A stretch of DNA of 64,000 nucleotides from JABCPE02 sp963516675 (GTDB lineage Bacteria; Bacteroidota; Bacteroidia; Flavobacteriales; Weeksellaceae), in assembly GCA_963516675.1 (NCBI GenBank), contig CAUQBH010000004.1:62001-126000 (forward strand), in the 5' to 3' direction. Position numbers and translations under genes: made by a program. Position 1 is the stretch's first letter, and the number at the start of each line of letters is the position of its first letter. The notes below the pieces were generated by a model. That model was not told the DNA's origin. It made no database searches and saw only the letters and a program-made list of their open reading frames with translations. Positions 7,228-15,699 of the stretch are shown here, piece after piece.

Positions 7228-9546
7228 CTAATTTAAAAGCAGACTATTTATATTTTCTGGTTTTCTAGCCCACTCCACATTATACACAAAATCAGCATTT
7301 TCCATAGTTTCTACTACTTCCAAAGATTTGGCTTTTGCTTTTATTTTTAATATTTCTCCTACGGAAATTTTCGCTGAAAGTTTTTTGAGTAAAGTCTCTA
7401 CATCCTCAAAACAAAGACTCCATATTGTCTGCCCTACAAACGGCTGTTCCAGCCAGATAATTTTCTGTGCTGATACATCCAAAACCCCGAAAACCAAGCC
7501 TTTTTGTAAAGGCTGAGAAATGCGTATCTGATGAATCACACACGATGGGTCATAGGCCACTCCGCTTCGTTCAGAGACTTTCATTTTATGTTTTGAATCC
7601 ATCCAGCCTACGACCAAATTAGGCGTGATACTTCCCAAGCTATACGCATTACAAGTGAACACCACATACTTCCCGCCTGCTTTTTGTAAGGCACTGATGT
7701 CCACATCTATATATTCTGCCGTTCCGATTTTATTAGGAATAGAGCGAATATCGCCACTGTGTTTACAGCCTAATAGACTGAGATTACTATAGTTACAAAC
7801 ATCTTGTCTGTCTTCATAAATAATACTGCACGACAAATCCATATCCATATGCTGGGCTGGCAGATCCTTCCCCCACTGCATAAAAAGCCTTATTTTATGG
7901 CCTTCTAATGGAAATGTTTCTCCCATCAAAGTCGGATTAAAATCCTGCAAATTTTGGCTTCTATCTCCTATGGGAAGCGGAATTTCATACAATTTTGGGT
8001 CAATGTATATATTTTTAAATCCTGTTTCGGACTGAGAAAATCTCCTCTCTATCTCTTTCAAAGTAAAATCCTTTATACAAGATTGAAAATCAGCCAATTC
8101 CTCATCCGAATACAAACTCAAAAATTTATTCGCTGGAATGCTTTTTCTTGTTCCTATCGCCGTTTTTACGCTCCTCTGCGCTTCCCTGTCAAAATAAATT
8201 TCCACAAAAGAATTCAGGGTAAGTAAAAACTTCATAGGAACTTCCGAAGAAACCTTCTCAAAGGCTTGCAAAGTTTCTTCTGCACCGAACCAAAGCATAT
8301 TGGAAAACAGTGACCTCGCAAACAAACTCGGCTTCTGCTGTAAAAGCGCAAAAGTCCTTTCTGCATCGGTTTTTGAACGGAAATAATCTACTTTCCCCTG
8401 CCATACTTCATAAACTTGATTATAAAAAACATCAAGAATGGCTTTCAGCTTATCAAAGCCTTTTTTTCTGCTGTATTCAGCCAAACGGAGCGCTCGAATA
8501 AAACGAACCCACATCTGGCGGTTAGGGTGCATTTGTTCAGCTATTTTTTCCACCGAAAGAGGCAATTGGTTCAGCCAAACAGCCGCCATTTTAGCTTCTT
8601 TTCGGGAATATTTCAGTTTTAATTGTTCTTTACCGACAATTTTTGCAAAAACACTCAAATCACTCTGTCTTTGGATATGCTTATGATTTTGCTCTATGTT
8701 TTTAACAATTACTTTAGGTTTGATGATTTGTAAAAAACCTGTTTTTTTGTACCATAAATACCGTAAAATATCAGTCGGACTGCGGAAATACCCGCCTGCT
8801 TCCTGCTCTCTTCCCTGCGAAATAAGTTCATCCACTACAAGAATCAGCGTTTCTTTAATTCCTACAACCACCTCATTTTCAGGTTTATAATATTTTAAAA
8901 GCAATTTAAGTGAATCTGTCTGCGTGGCATCCAGCGGAACTTTAGAAACGAGCAGACTCTCCAAAAGAGCCTTCATTTCTTTTTCTGTCCAAAGGTCAAT
9001 GACTTTGAGCTTACTTCCTTGATTTTCAAGCTTTAATTTATCAAAAATAAAAGGCGTTCCGCAGAATGGACAGCCGTTATACCGGTTCATAGGAAAAGTC
9101 CCATCAGGAATGATATGTCCGCAGTCCAGTTTTACAGCAGCATACCCATAATCATAATAAACTTGGTCGTAATAGTGTCTTATGGTTTCTTTATTAGGAA
9201 GTTCTCCTATTTCTTCATTAAACCAAGCCGTTATCCAGTGGTCATAGATGGTTTCTCCTGTGGGAATTTCCCAGTTTTTCACCAAAGGAGTCCAGTTTAG
9301 TTTTGTTCCTAAAATTTCCTCAAAATGTGATTTTATCCCTTCTTTAAAGGCTGAAGTGGTGTGATTGATGGCGTGTAATAATGGCTCTGTGACCACAAAA
9401 CCATGCTTACGAAGCGTATCAATGAGGCGAAGCGTTTCGCCTGTCAGTTTAGTAAAACTGGTGTTTGCATTAGGAATATAGACAGCATTCTGGCGAAGCG
9501 CTATTTTCTGTAAATCACTGATAATATGAGCGTTATTAACATCCAT
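7228..9546 (-). CDS. Large zinc-site/TerD-like protein (MXAN_6230/SCO0854-like)
   Basis: The 772-aa cytoplasmic protein has a zinc site near residues 140-165 (LDCGH, then NGCPFCG). A long helical middle follows (about 190-530). The C-terminal region, from about residue 545, resembles the TerD fold: MDMDLSCSIIYEDRQDV, a HSGDIRS segment and YIDVDISALQKAGGKYVVF correspond to the Asp-rich strand, HTGD and DLS-x-hydrophobic segments of TerD. I recall a family named MXAN_6230/SCO0854 RING-domain proteins with this design. The zinc site has only one Cys-His/Cys-Cys set, not a full RING. TerD proteins bind calcium and act in stress or tellurite systems. No terABC genes are nearby. The family call is from memory and the TerD call from motif likeness. 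Confidence 0.6.
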   Translation of the reverse strand: MDVNNAHIISDLQKIALRQNAVYIPNANTSFTKLTGETLRLIDTLRKHGFVVTEPLLHAINHTTSAFKEGIKSHFEEILGTKLNWTPLVKNWEIPTGETIYDHWITAWFNEEIGELPNKETIRHYYDQVYYDYGYAAVKLDCGHIIPDGTFPMNRYNGCPFCGTPFIFDKLKLENQGSKLKVIDLWTEKEMKALLESLLVSKVPLDATQTDSLKLLLKYYKPENEVVVGIKETLILVVDELISQGREQEAGGYFRSPTDILRYLWYKKTGFLQIIKPKVIVKNIEQNHKHIQRQSDLSVFAKIVGKEQLKLKYSRKEAKMAAVWLNQLPLSVEKIAEQMHPNRQMWVRFIRALRLAEYSRKKGFDKLKAILDVFYNQVYEVWQGKVDYFRSKTDAERTFALLQQKPSLFARSLFSNMLWFGAEETLQAFEKVSSEVPMKFLLTLNSFVEIYFDREAQRSVKTAIGTRKSIPANKFLSLYSDEELADFQSCIKDFTLKEIERRFSQSETGFKNIYIDPKLYEIPLPIGDRSQNLQDFNPTLMGETFPLEGHKIRLFMQWGKDLPAQHMDMDLSCSIIYEDRQDVCNYSNLSLLGCKHSGDIRSIPNKIGTAEYIDVDISALQKAGGKYVVFTCNAYSLGSITPNLVVGWMDSKHKMKVSERSGVAYDPSCVIHQIRISQPLQKGLVFGVLDVSAQKIIWLEQPFVGQTIWSLCFEDVETLLKKLSAKISVGEILKIKAKAKSLEVVETMENADFVYNVEWARKPENINSLLLN

Positions 9547-9578
9547 TTTTTTACATTTATTTTAATCTGAAAAAATAA

Positions 9579-9645
9579 AAGCAAGGTAATTGCATAAGTA
9601 AATCAACCTAAAATGAAAAGAAGTAACTCATGCTTGACCTTGCTT
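9579..9645 (-). promoter_or_regulatory. Attenuator-like hairpin upstream of the TerD-like gene
   Basis: On the minus strand AAGCAAGGT (9645-9637) pairs with ACCTTGCTT (9587-9579). Inside it GCATGAG (9633-9627) pairs with CTTATGC (9598-9592), around a 28-nt loop. The stem is followed by TTATTTTTTC and then, within about 30 nt, the ATG at 9546. The U-run makes it look like a terminator or attenuator. A near-consensus -7 box (TATCTTCG, 9676-9669) could start a transcript that includes it. Alternatively it is a distant terminator of the gene ending at 9909. Confidence 0.5.
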
Positions 9646-9908
9646 ATTCTTTATGAAAAATCCCACTACGAAGATAGTAATTTTTTCTATTTATGAAGAA
9701 TATTTTCTCTACTATTATTTTCTAATGAAATTATAAAACTGGTCACACAATTCAAGGTTATTTTTTATTATTCTTTTCGCTCATATTTTAGATAAATTTT
9801 TAATATTCAATAAAATACATTCATTTTTATTTAAAGTATAACGGAAAATATCTAAAAATAATCTATATTTATGCTAATAAATTTCATCATTGTTAATCAA
9901 CCAAATGC
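9646..9908. other. AT-rich intergenic stretch
   Basis: The rest of the 362-bp gap upstream of the TerD-like gene is A+T rich with no convincing reading frame. The only signal seen is the weak -7 box at 9669-9676 on the minus strand. Nothing else is supported here. Confidence 0.5.
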
Positions 9909-10586
9909 TCAAACATCTCTTGTTTTTTCCAAATCAGCGGGAGTTAGAACAATTTTTCCCGCAACATGTTTTTTTAATAAGTCCACAAGTTTAGTAAATC
10001 TTTTTTGATAGTACTCGCTTTTTGTTTTTTGTAAAAATTTTTCATATTTTTCTAGCACTATAGAAATTTGCGCATTGCTCATTGAGCTAATTTCATCATC
10101 AAACATAAGTGCAAATTCTGAAAATGATTTATCAGCAGGAGGAAGATCTAAAATAGAGACTGCATAATCAAACCAATCGGGCTCTTCTTTCAAGAGTTCA
10201 AGATAAAGGCATATTGAATTCCAAACTACAAGACGGCGGATTTTTTTACTCTTATGGTTCCTGAACTTACTTAAATAATTAAAACATAAAAGCTTGCACT
10301 TTTCTTGAGTGGATAAAAAACCAAACCAGCCTAATGCGTGCAAGCAGTACCATAGGGTTTTCTCATCCTCCGTATATTTGTCGCCAAACGCCATGGCTAA
10401 TTTTAAGCAGTCCATATTCTCCGTGAACTCAGACGGCATCCGATGATAGCAGGCTATCTTGTTCATTGTTGAGGCAGTATCAAACGGAGTGGAGTCTGTC
10501 TCTTTATCGTTTAAAAAGGCGGTTAGATAGTCTAACAACTTCTGGAATTGCTTGGGTTTTCCTAATTCTCTGCTTTTATATTTCAT
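9909..10586 (-). CDS. Unknown helical protein, probable immunity-type accessory gene
   Basis: The 225-aa protein is not recognised. It is rich in predicted helices (LDYLTAFLNDKE, LWYCLHALGWFGFL, KKIRRLVVWNSICLYLELL), resembling short helical-repeat proteins, with no signal peptide. It is the last gene of an island of small same-strand genes, several of which belong to immunity-protein families. A role as an immunity protein is inferred only from this context. The gaps on both sides exceed 70 bp, so it may be its own transcription unit. Confidence 0.7.
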   Translation of the reverse strand: MKYKSRELGKPKQFQKLLDYLTAFLNDKETDSTPFDTASTMNKIACYHRMPSEFTENMDCLKLAMAFGDKYTEDEKTLWYCLHALGWFGFLSTQEKCKLLCFNYLSKFRNHKSKKIRRLVVWNSICLYLELLKEEPDWFDYAVSILDLPPADKSFSEFALMFDDEISSMSNAQISIVLEKYEKFLQKTKSEYYQKRFTKLVDLLKKHVAGKIVLTPADLEKTRDV

Positions 10587-10663
10587 GATGTTGTCTTTGG
10601 TTTAGTTACAATTTTGTTTGAGGCATTTTCCATATTTTTTTCTTTTAAAAATGCCCACTATTA

Positions 10664-11131
10664 CTATAAATAGTTAGAATAATTTTTAGAAATTTCTATT
10701 TTCAAAAAATCTAAAAAATTTTCTGCATATAAATCATGTTCTCCTGTAGATAAATCAAAGCAATAAACCTCTTCAGCTGCCTTATTATTTATGATTTTAA
10801 AATAAAAAAATCCTATATCATTAGCTTCTAGGAAGAAAAGTTTGTCATGATTATTTTTATCGTAATTAACATTCCAGCTATAAGTGTAGAAAATATCCTG
10901 ATCTGCTTCATCTCTATACTCAGGCGGAAATACTGTTTTAGTGGATTCTCCCCATAATGTTATAAAATCGTAATTTTTAATAAACCATCGATAGTATTCT
11001 GGTAGTTTCAGATTAAATTCCGACTCTCCAGCTTCAATCCAGCTTTCATCGATCGAAGTATTCCGATTACATATTGAATTTGGTAACTTATCAAGAATTT
11101 CTGTTATTTGCTCAATTAATTTAGTCTCCAT
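10664..11131 (-). CDS. SMI1/KNR4 (SUKH) family immunity-like protein
   Basis: The 155-aa protein shows the SUKH pattern. WIEAGESEFNLKLPEYYRWFIKNYD (about residues 30-54, quoted here only as key parts: an acidic helix, then LPxxYRWFIKNY) is the diagnostic opening. An aromatic core follows with IFYTYSW and LFFLEANDIGFFYF, and the end is ENFLDFLKIEI. SUKH proteins bind and neutralise many nuclease and deaminase toxins, and orphan copies act as immunity reservoirs. The gene is very A+T rich: bases 10681-10740 hold 9 G or C of 60. No toxin gene is adjacent. Confidence 0.75.
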   Translation of the reverse strand: METKLIEQITEILDKLPNSICNRNTSIDESWIEAGESEFNLKLPEYYRWFIKNYDFITLWGESTKTVFPPEYRDEADQDIFYTYSWNVNYDKNNHDKLFFLEANDIGFFYFKIINNKAAEEVYCFDLSTGEHDLYAENFLDFLKIEISKNYSNYL

Positions 11132-11210
11132 AAAATTTCTAGTTTTTACATTATTTTAAAGGCGGGAATCAGATTATGGCTGCTTGTTCAGCTTGTCAAT
11201 TTCTACTATT

Positions 11211-11675
11211 TTAGCCAAAGTATATTCCATGCTTTTTCAAGGCATCCAAATAAACATTTGCGCCCTTATCTCGTTTAATATAAAGAAGTCGTAACAAAGC
11301 AGAGATAAAGTCATCTTGTTTATCATCTTCCTGCTCTTCAAGCAGAATTTTTTCATAGATTTTTTTAAATTCACTTAAATTTAGTTCAAAAAATATAAGG
11401 TTTTGCGCTATGTGAGATAATACCATTTCATCTAACCTATTGTTTAGCAACATTTTATTAAGAAAAAACTCTTTTATTTTATTAGATTTTTGTCCATGTG
11501 TTGCTATAAATTTAATTATTTCCACTTGAACAAATTCATCCTCTTCATTATCAAATTCATTCAATAGGAATTTAATGAATTCATCACTTGGATTATTATC
11601 ATAATCAGACAAAAAATCCATCTTTTTATCTTCGTTTTCGCATTTTTTATACGAAATAATATCTTTTTCTAACAT
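11211..11675 (-). CDS. HEAT-like helical-repeat protein, probable immunity gene
   Basis: The 154-aa acidic protein is almost all helix, with repeat-like units EFIKFLLNEFDNEEDEFVQV, EIIKFIATHGQKSNKIKEFF and LSHIAQNLIFF. This layout suggests HEAT or armadillo-type repeats. No catalytic motif, signal peptide or membrane segment is seen. It sits between a SUKH gene and another helical protein, all on one strand with short gaps. An immunity role is inferred from context. Confidence 0.65.
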   Translation of the reverse strand: MLEKDIISYKKCENEDKKMDFLSDYDNNPSDEFIKFLLNEFDNEEDEFVQVEIIKFIATHGQKSNKIKEFFLNKMLLNNRLDEMVLSHIAQNLIFFELNLSEFKKIYEKILLEEQEDDKQDDFISALLRLLYIKRDKGANVYLDALKKHGIYFG

Positions 11676-11743
11676 TATTCATTACTTTTTTGAGTTTTCC
11701 AATAGTTTTGTTTCTAATTTATAGGTCAAATTTATTTCATATT

Positions 11744-12349
11744 TTATTTATTCTTTTTCTCTAAAAATACCAAGAAGTGTTTATATTTTGGCTCATCTGC
11801 TAAATATTTTTGACAGGATTTCCTGATTTCTAAATGCAAACCTCTTTTATCCGTAAACCGTTCTAAAGCAATCTGAACTTGTGGTGCAAATCCTGCTATT
11901 TTGCGTTTGGTCAACCCCAGAATAATTACACTTGCAAACAGTGGATTTCCCCAGAAAGCACTATGCTTTTGAATAACTTCAATAAATTGGACATCTAATT
12001 TATTCTCCCATAATGTCAAAATAAAACTTCGCCGACCATCAGCATATTTTTCATTTTCTATTAGACTTAAAATCGTATCGGAAACCTTTTTCGATGATTT
12101 CAGCTGCGGATAAATCTTTTTCAAACCCATCATTAACCGCAATGCTATGGTATTAATCCTGTATTCAAATGCATAGTTAAGCATTTCTGAATCGTCTTTT
12201 TCTTTAAAATTATCAAAAGCAAATTCGCAGGCTTCCAAAACCCATTCAGAAAGGGTGTCTTCGTTAAAATCATGCTCTTCTGAGATTAATCCATTCTCAT
12301 AAGTTACCATTTTTTCGATAATTATCTTTTTGTTTTCGTCCATTTTCAT
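11744..12349 (-). CDS. Helical accessory protein, function unknown
   Basis: The 201-aa protein is not recognised. Its sequence predicts stacked helices (TLSEWVLEACEFAFDNFKEK, RINTIALRLMMGLKKIYPQL, then SFILTLWENKLDVQFIEVI), with a basic C-terminus ending FLEKKNK. A second possible start lies two codons in (MDENKK). It belongs to the same row of small genes as the SUKH and HEAT-like ones. An immunity role is plausible by association but not shown. Confidence 0.65.
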   Translation of the reverse strand: MKMDENKKIIIEKMVTYENGLISEEHDFNEDTLSEWVLEACEFAFDNFKEKDDSEMLNYAFEYRINTIALRLMMGLKKIYPQLKSSKKVSDTILSLIENEKYADGRRSFILTLWENKLDVQFIEVIQKHSAFWGNPLFASVIILGLTKRKIAGFAPQVQIALERFTDKRGLHLEIRKSCQKYLADEPKYKHFLVFLEKKNK

Positions 12350-12411
12350 TTTCTTGGTTTAGCATTTTTTATTCGTATTGTTTAGTGAGAAACAATCGTA
12401 ATATGGCAAAT

Positions 12412-13329
12412 TTACACTCGCTCATACGAAAATGCCCAATCCTCCGTTTGCAAGAATCCTTGCGACACTGCTTTGTCAAACGCCAGTTTTAGGGCTTCAT
12501 CCCAATCCAGGAGTTTGGCGGCATAATCGTGTTGCGGTTTGATTTTTTCATATGCCTGCCACAGGATATGTTCGACGGGCAATTCGGTTGTTAAGCCTTT
12601 TTCTTCACGCAGTTTCAAAAAATACAGGATTTCTACCGGAAACAGGTAATAGGCAACCGATGTACACATCCGGCCGCTTTGTTTGGCCGACTGTTCGATA
12701 TGGAAATCCAACGCCTGCCGCATGGCCTGCTGGATTGCGGCACAATCGGGCTCGTATAGGCCGCGCACTAATTCGGCATAGCCGCTGTTTTCGTTTTCGA
12801 ACACGAGAAAGCTGCCGAAATGTTCCAACGGCAGGTTTTGGCTTTTTGCCCACAATTGCGCGATAAGGCGCGGAATATCGGTATGCTCAAGCTGCTCCCT
12901 CGCCTTTGCGTCTTGCTCGAAACGGTAGAAAAAATTACCCAAATAATCGGCACGGTTTTGATAGCCCAGCAAATGGGAATGTGCCAGCATAAACGCGGTT
13001 CCCGCTTCAATATCCCCGTCATGGGCGATTTTAAACTTCATCCATCTGCCGTCGTAAGCGCGGTCTATATAATCCCAACCGTCTTGTTCGCCTGACAAGA
13101 GTTTCAGGCCGCCGTAATAGGCAAAATAGGCATAGCGGTGGCTGATATTCATAACCGCCGTCCAGCCTGCATCGGCTTTGCCGGACCTCAACTGCTTTTG
13201 AAACCTCTGATAGGCAGAGTTGTCCATAAAATACGGATTGGCAATTGCTTCGCTATAGTCGGAATTGTCTTCCGTCCAAGCCTTATATTGGTTAATGATG
13301 CGTTTTAATTGTTTCTCTAATAAAGCCAT
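12412..13329 (-). CDS. Imm49-like immunity protein, apparently of Neisseriaceae origin
   Basis: The likely start is MALLEKQLKRIINQYKAW at 13329, eight codons inside the longest frame, giving about 305 aa. The sequence recalls Imm49-family immunity proteins that I associate with Neisseria. Features seen are AYFAYYGGLKLLSGEQDGWDY in the first third, GTAFMLAHSHLLGY, and CTSVAYYLFPVEILYFLKLR. Base composition differs sharply from the neighbours: bases 12661-12720 hold 33 G or C of 60, and 12421-12480 hold 27, against 9 of 60 in the SUKH gene at 10681. A DUS-like 12-mer lies upstream. No cognate toxin is present. Transfer is well supported by composition; the family name is from recall. Confidence 0.75.
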   Translation of the reverse strand: MALLEKQLKRIINQYKAWTEDNSDYSEAIANPYFMDNSAYQRFQKQLRSGKADAGWTAVMNISHRYAYFAYYGGLKLLSGEQDGWDYIDRAYDGRWMKFKIAHDGDIEAGTAFMLAHSHLLGYQNRADYLGNFFYRFEQDAKAREQLEHTDIPRLIAQLWAKSQNLPLEHFGSFLVFENENSGYAELVRGLYEPDCAAIQQAMRQALDFHIEQSAKQSGRMCTSVAYYLFPVEILYFLKLREEKGLTTELPVEHILWQAYEKIKPQHDYAAKLLDWDEALKLAFDKAVSQGFLQTEDWAFSYERV

Positions 13330-13402
13330 AGTTATTTTTAATTTATCAAGCAAATATAGAGAAAATATTACGCATAGCTCTTAGATAGCCTTGTCTCCTT
13401 AA

Positions 13403-13414
13403 AGACTACCTGAA
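13403..13414 (+). other. DNA-uptake-sequence-like 12-mer (Eikenella dialect, one mismatch)
   Basis: AGACTACCTGAA differs by one base from AGGCTACCTGAA, the DUS dialect reported for Eikenella corrodens (Neisseriaceae). It lies in the 155-bp gap between the two genes most likely to be foreign. Bacteroidota are not known to use DUS, so it would be a passenger left by transfer. A chance match to one dialect with one mismatch cannot be excluded. Confidence 0.4.
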
Positions 13415-13484
13415 AACTGAAACCGCATGCGTGCAGAACACACACACTACCCAAGTAGGCTATGCTGACTACTTTACTGTTTTC

Positions 13485-14009
13485 TTACTCTTCAACTAAC
13501 CATAAAAAATATTGGGCTAAATTTTCAAATATTTGTTCCGATTGCCCTGTATAGCACCATATTTGCGGTTCAACAGCATCAGGCGTTACCCAAACCAACA
13601 ACACATAATCTCCATTTTCTCTATCTTCAATAGCAAATAATGAAAGTTGGTTATCGGGATACAGTTGAGGTGCAGAACCTTCCCAATTTTTCCTCATTAC
13701 ATCAATCCATCTCCTGAAATATTTTGTTCTTAGAGTTTTGTTTATTTTCTCATGCCCTAAGAATTCAGCATCACAATCTTTCCAATTATCAGCAAATGCA
13801 AATCTGTCTTTCAACATGGGAGACAACGGCCGATTGAAATCGGTTTGTAGCGTTGGAATAAAATTGGGCGATTTTTTTGGTTTTTGGATAATTTGCTTGT
13901 CAACACAAATATCTTTTTCTTTCCAGCCAAATTTCTGCATGCCTTCAATTATTTCCCTTCTCCTTGATTCATAGGAGGCGGCATATTGTTTCATTAGTTC
14001 TATTAACAT
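13485..14009 (-). CDS. Possible SUKH-like immunity protein, perhaps co-transferred
   Basis: The 174-aa protein has a basic helical N-terminus (MLIELMKQYAASYESRRREI). Its C-terminal half, YVLLVWVTPDAVEPQIWCY then FENLAQYFLWLVEE, resembles the end of SUKH-fold proteins. Unlike nearly all other genes here it has a Shine-Dalgarno-like AAGGA (14021-14017), seven bases before the ATG. That fits an origin outside the Bacteroidota. Its composition (19 G or C in 13501-13560) is intermediate. It stands just upstream of the DUS-like site and the Imm49-like gene. The family assignment is weak. Confidence 0.65.
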   Translation of the reverse strand: MLIELMKQYAASYESRRREIIEGMQKFGWKEKDICVDKQIIQKPKKSPNFIPTLQTDFNRPLSPMLKDRFAFADNWKDCDAEFLGHEKINKTLRTKYFRRWIDVMRKNWEGSAPQLYPDNQLSLFAIEDRENGDYVLLVWVTPDAVEPQIWCYTGQSEQIFENLAQYFLWLVEE

Positions 14010-14016
14010 AAATTTA

Positions 14017-14021
14017 TCCTT
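14017..14021 (-). promoter_or_regulatory. Shine-Dalgarno-like site
   Basis: The minus strand reads AAGGA seven bases before the ATG at 14009. Such sites are rare in front of the other genes in this window, and it supports a foreign origin for the gene that follows. Confidence 0.45.
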
Positions 14022-14063
14022 AAAATCTGCTCAAAAGATAAGTCTTTAGACAGAGTGTTGGAG

Positions 14064-14495
14064 TCAAGAATCTGACCTATAGTTTTTATAAAATTTCCAA
14101 GCATCATCGTGCCCTTTAAAAGCACGAGCTTTGCCCGATTTATAGGCTTTATCAAACATTTCAAATGCTAGGTCAAATTTATTCATCTTCAAATAAATTT
14201 CACCAATAACAATATAGTCATCATCATAATTTCTATCTGGAAATTTAATTAGATTAACAGCCCATTTTATAGCTTCTTCGTATTGTTCTTTTTCAACAAA
14301 GATAGCGGTTATTTGATAACAAAAACACCAACCTAATCCATCAATATCATTTTGATAAGGAGGCTGTATAAAACCATTGAACCAAGCATCTTGATATATT
14401 TCTAGCGCTTTATCAATATCGCCTTCGTCATATAACATATCTGCTTTATCCAAACAATCATTAATAAAGTCTATATTATTTAATTTATTGGTCAT
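14064..14495 (-). CDS. TPR-like small protein
   Basis: The 143-aa protein contains helix-turn-helix pairs with tetratricopeptide spacing: CLDKADMLYDEGDIDKALEI, then QYEEAIKWAVNLI, then IVIGEIYLKMNKFDLAFEMF with DKAYKSGKARAF. No signal peptide is present. TPR proteins of this size occur among immunity genes, and this one opens the accessory island next to the polysaccharide cluster. Its function is inferred from context only. Confidence 0.7.
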   Translation of the reverse strand: MTNKLNNIDFINDCLDKADMLYDEGDIDKALEIYQDAWFNGFIQPPYQNDIDGLGWCFCYQITAIFVEKEQYEEAIKWAVNLIKFPDRNYDDDYIVIGEIYLKMNKFDLAFEMFDKAYKSGKARAFKGHDDAWKFYKNYRSDS

Positions 14496-14604
14496 AATCT
14501 AAGAATCTATATTATTAAAATTAAGGTAATCTTCTAATTGATTCAGATAGATGGTTTATTGTTTTTCCTTGTTTTCCTATTTTCAAAAATATTTATTCCA
14601 AAAC

Positions 14605-15699
14605 CTAACTTCCCAGCTCTTTATAAACTTTCATCAAGTCCCTGAAAATCTGCTCATCGGTAAATTTCTGAACAAAATCAAGTCCTTTTTCTGCTCGGAA
14701 TCTGCATTCTTCGGGATTATCCCATAACTGTTTGATTTTAAACCTAATATCCTCCACATCCAGCGGATTGACATATAGAGAATGTTCTCCCCCAGCCTCT
14801 GGAAGACAGCTCGTATCACTCGTAATGACAGGCGTTTCCGAAAACAAAGCCTCTATCACAGGAATACCAAAGCCCTCAAATAAACTTGGATAAATGAAAA
14901 TCTCCGCCAAACGATAAATTCCCGCCAGTTCCTGCATGGAAACATTCTCCAAAAACAAGGCTTTTACTTTATTTTTTGCAAGTTCCTGCTCTATTTTTTG
15001 GAAATATTTCGTCTTCTTTCCTACTACAACCAGCGGAATATCAGTGCTTTGCAGAGCCTTCACCACCGAAAGCAGATTTTTCCGCTCCTCTATCGTTCCC
15101 ACATTTAGCAGAAATCTCTCTGGAAGACCGAATTTTTGTTTTATTTCTTCCAGCTGTTCATCGGAATATTTTTCCTTAAAAGCCTGATGACAGCCCTGAT
15201 AAACCACCCTGATTTTTTCTTCTGGAATTTTCAGAAACTCTATAATGTCTCTTTTGGTCTGCTCTGATATTGCGATGACCAAATCTGCCATTTGTGCCGC
15301 TTTTTTGAACTTCCAAAAATGAATTTTTCTGTCAAAAAACGAATACAACTTTGGATAGCGCACAAAAATCAAATCGTGTATGGTCACGATTTTTTTTATC
15401 GGTTTTTCATTCCATTTTAGAGGCAATTCTCCCGAAAGTCCATGAAAAATATCCGCTCCCAAATTCTGCGCATCTACGCCCATTTTAAGCTGTCTTGCGA
15501 GCATTCCTTTTGATACGGAAGCGTAGGAAACATTAGGAAGGGACAAAATCTCCTTTCCTCTTTGGCTTTGTTTTTCGGCTAAAAGGACAAACTCATCTTC
15601 TGGCGAATATTCCGCTAAAATCCTTACCAAATCACGAGAATAATTTCCAAGCCCTGAAGTATTGTGAAAAAACCTTTTGGCATCAAATGCTATTTTCAT
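14605..15699 (-). CDS. Glycosyltransferase family 4 (GT-B)
   Basis: The 364-aa protein transfers a sugar from a nucleotide sugar to a growing polysaccharide. The C-terminal GT-B half shows FLLNVGTIEERKNL and the donor-binding signature FIYPSLFEGFGIPVIEALFS (the E-x7-E motif). The N-terminal half has SGLGNYSRDLVR, typical of mannosyl or glucosyl GT4 enzymes. No membrane segment is seen. Its start overlaps the deacetylase stop by one base, so it is the last gene of the polysaccharide operon. The acceptor is unknown. Confidence 0.88.
   Translation of the reverse strand: MKIAFDAKRFFHNTSGLGNYSRDLVRILAEYSPEDEFVLLAEKQSQRGKEILSLPNVSYASVSKGMLARQLKMGVDAQNLGADIFHGLSGELPLKWNEKPIKKIVTIHDLIFVRYPKLYSFFDRKIHFWKFKKAAQMADLVIAISEQTKRDIIEFLKIPEEKIRVVYQGCHQAFKEKYSDEQLEEIKQKFGLPERFLLNVGTIEERKNLLSVVKALQSTDIPLVVVGKKTKYFQKIEQELAKNKVKALFLENVSMQELAGIYRLAEIFIYPSLFEGFGIPVIEALFSETPVITSDTSCLPEAGGEHSLYVNPLDVEDIRFKIKQLWDNPEECRFRAEKGLDFVQKFTDEQIFRDLMKVYKELGS

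Noticed and set aside
9601..9700. Short 27-codon reading frame on the plus strand (MKRSNSCLTLLILYEK...)
   Set aside because: It lies within the leader hairpin, has no ribosome-binding signal or recognisable match, and opposes the local gene direction.
12552..13095. Long opposite-strand reading frames inside the Imm49-like gene
   Set aside because: They are frames produced by the higher G+C content of that gene; the minus-strand frame has family likeness and continuous coding character.
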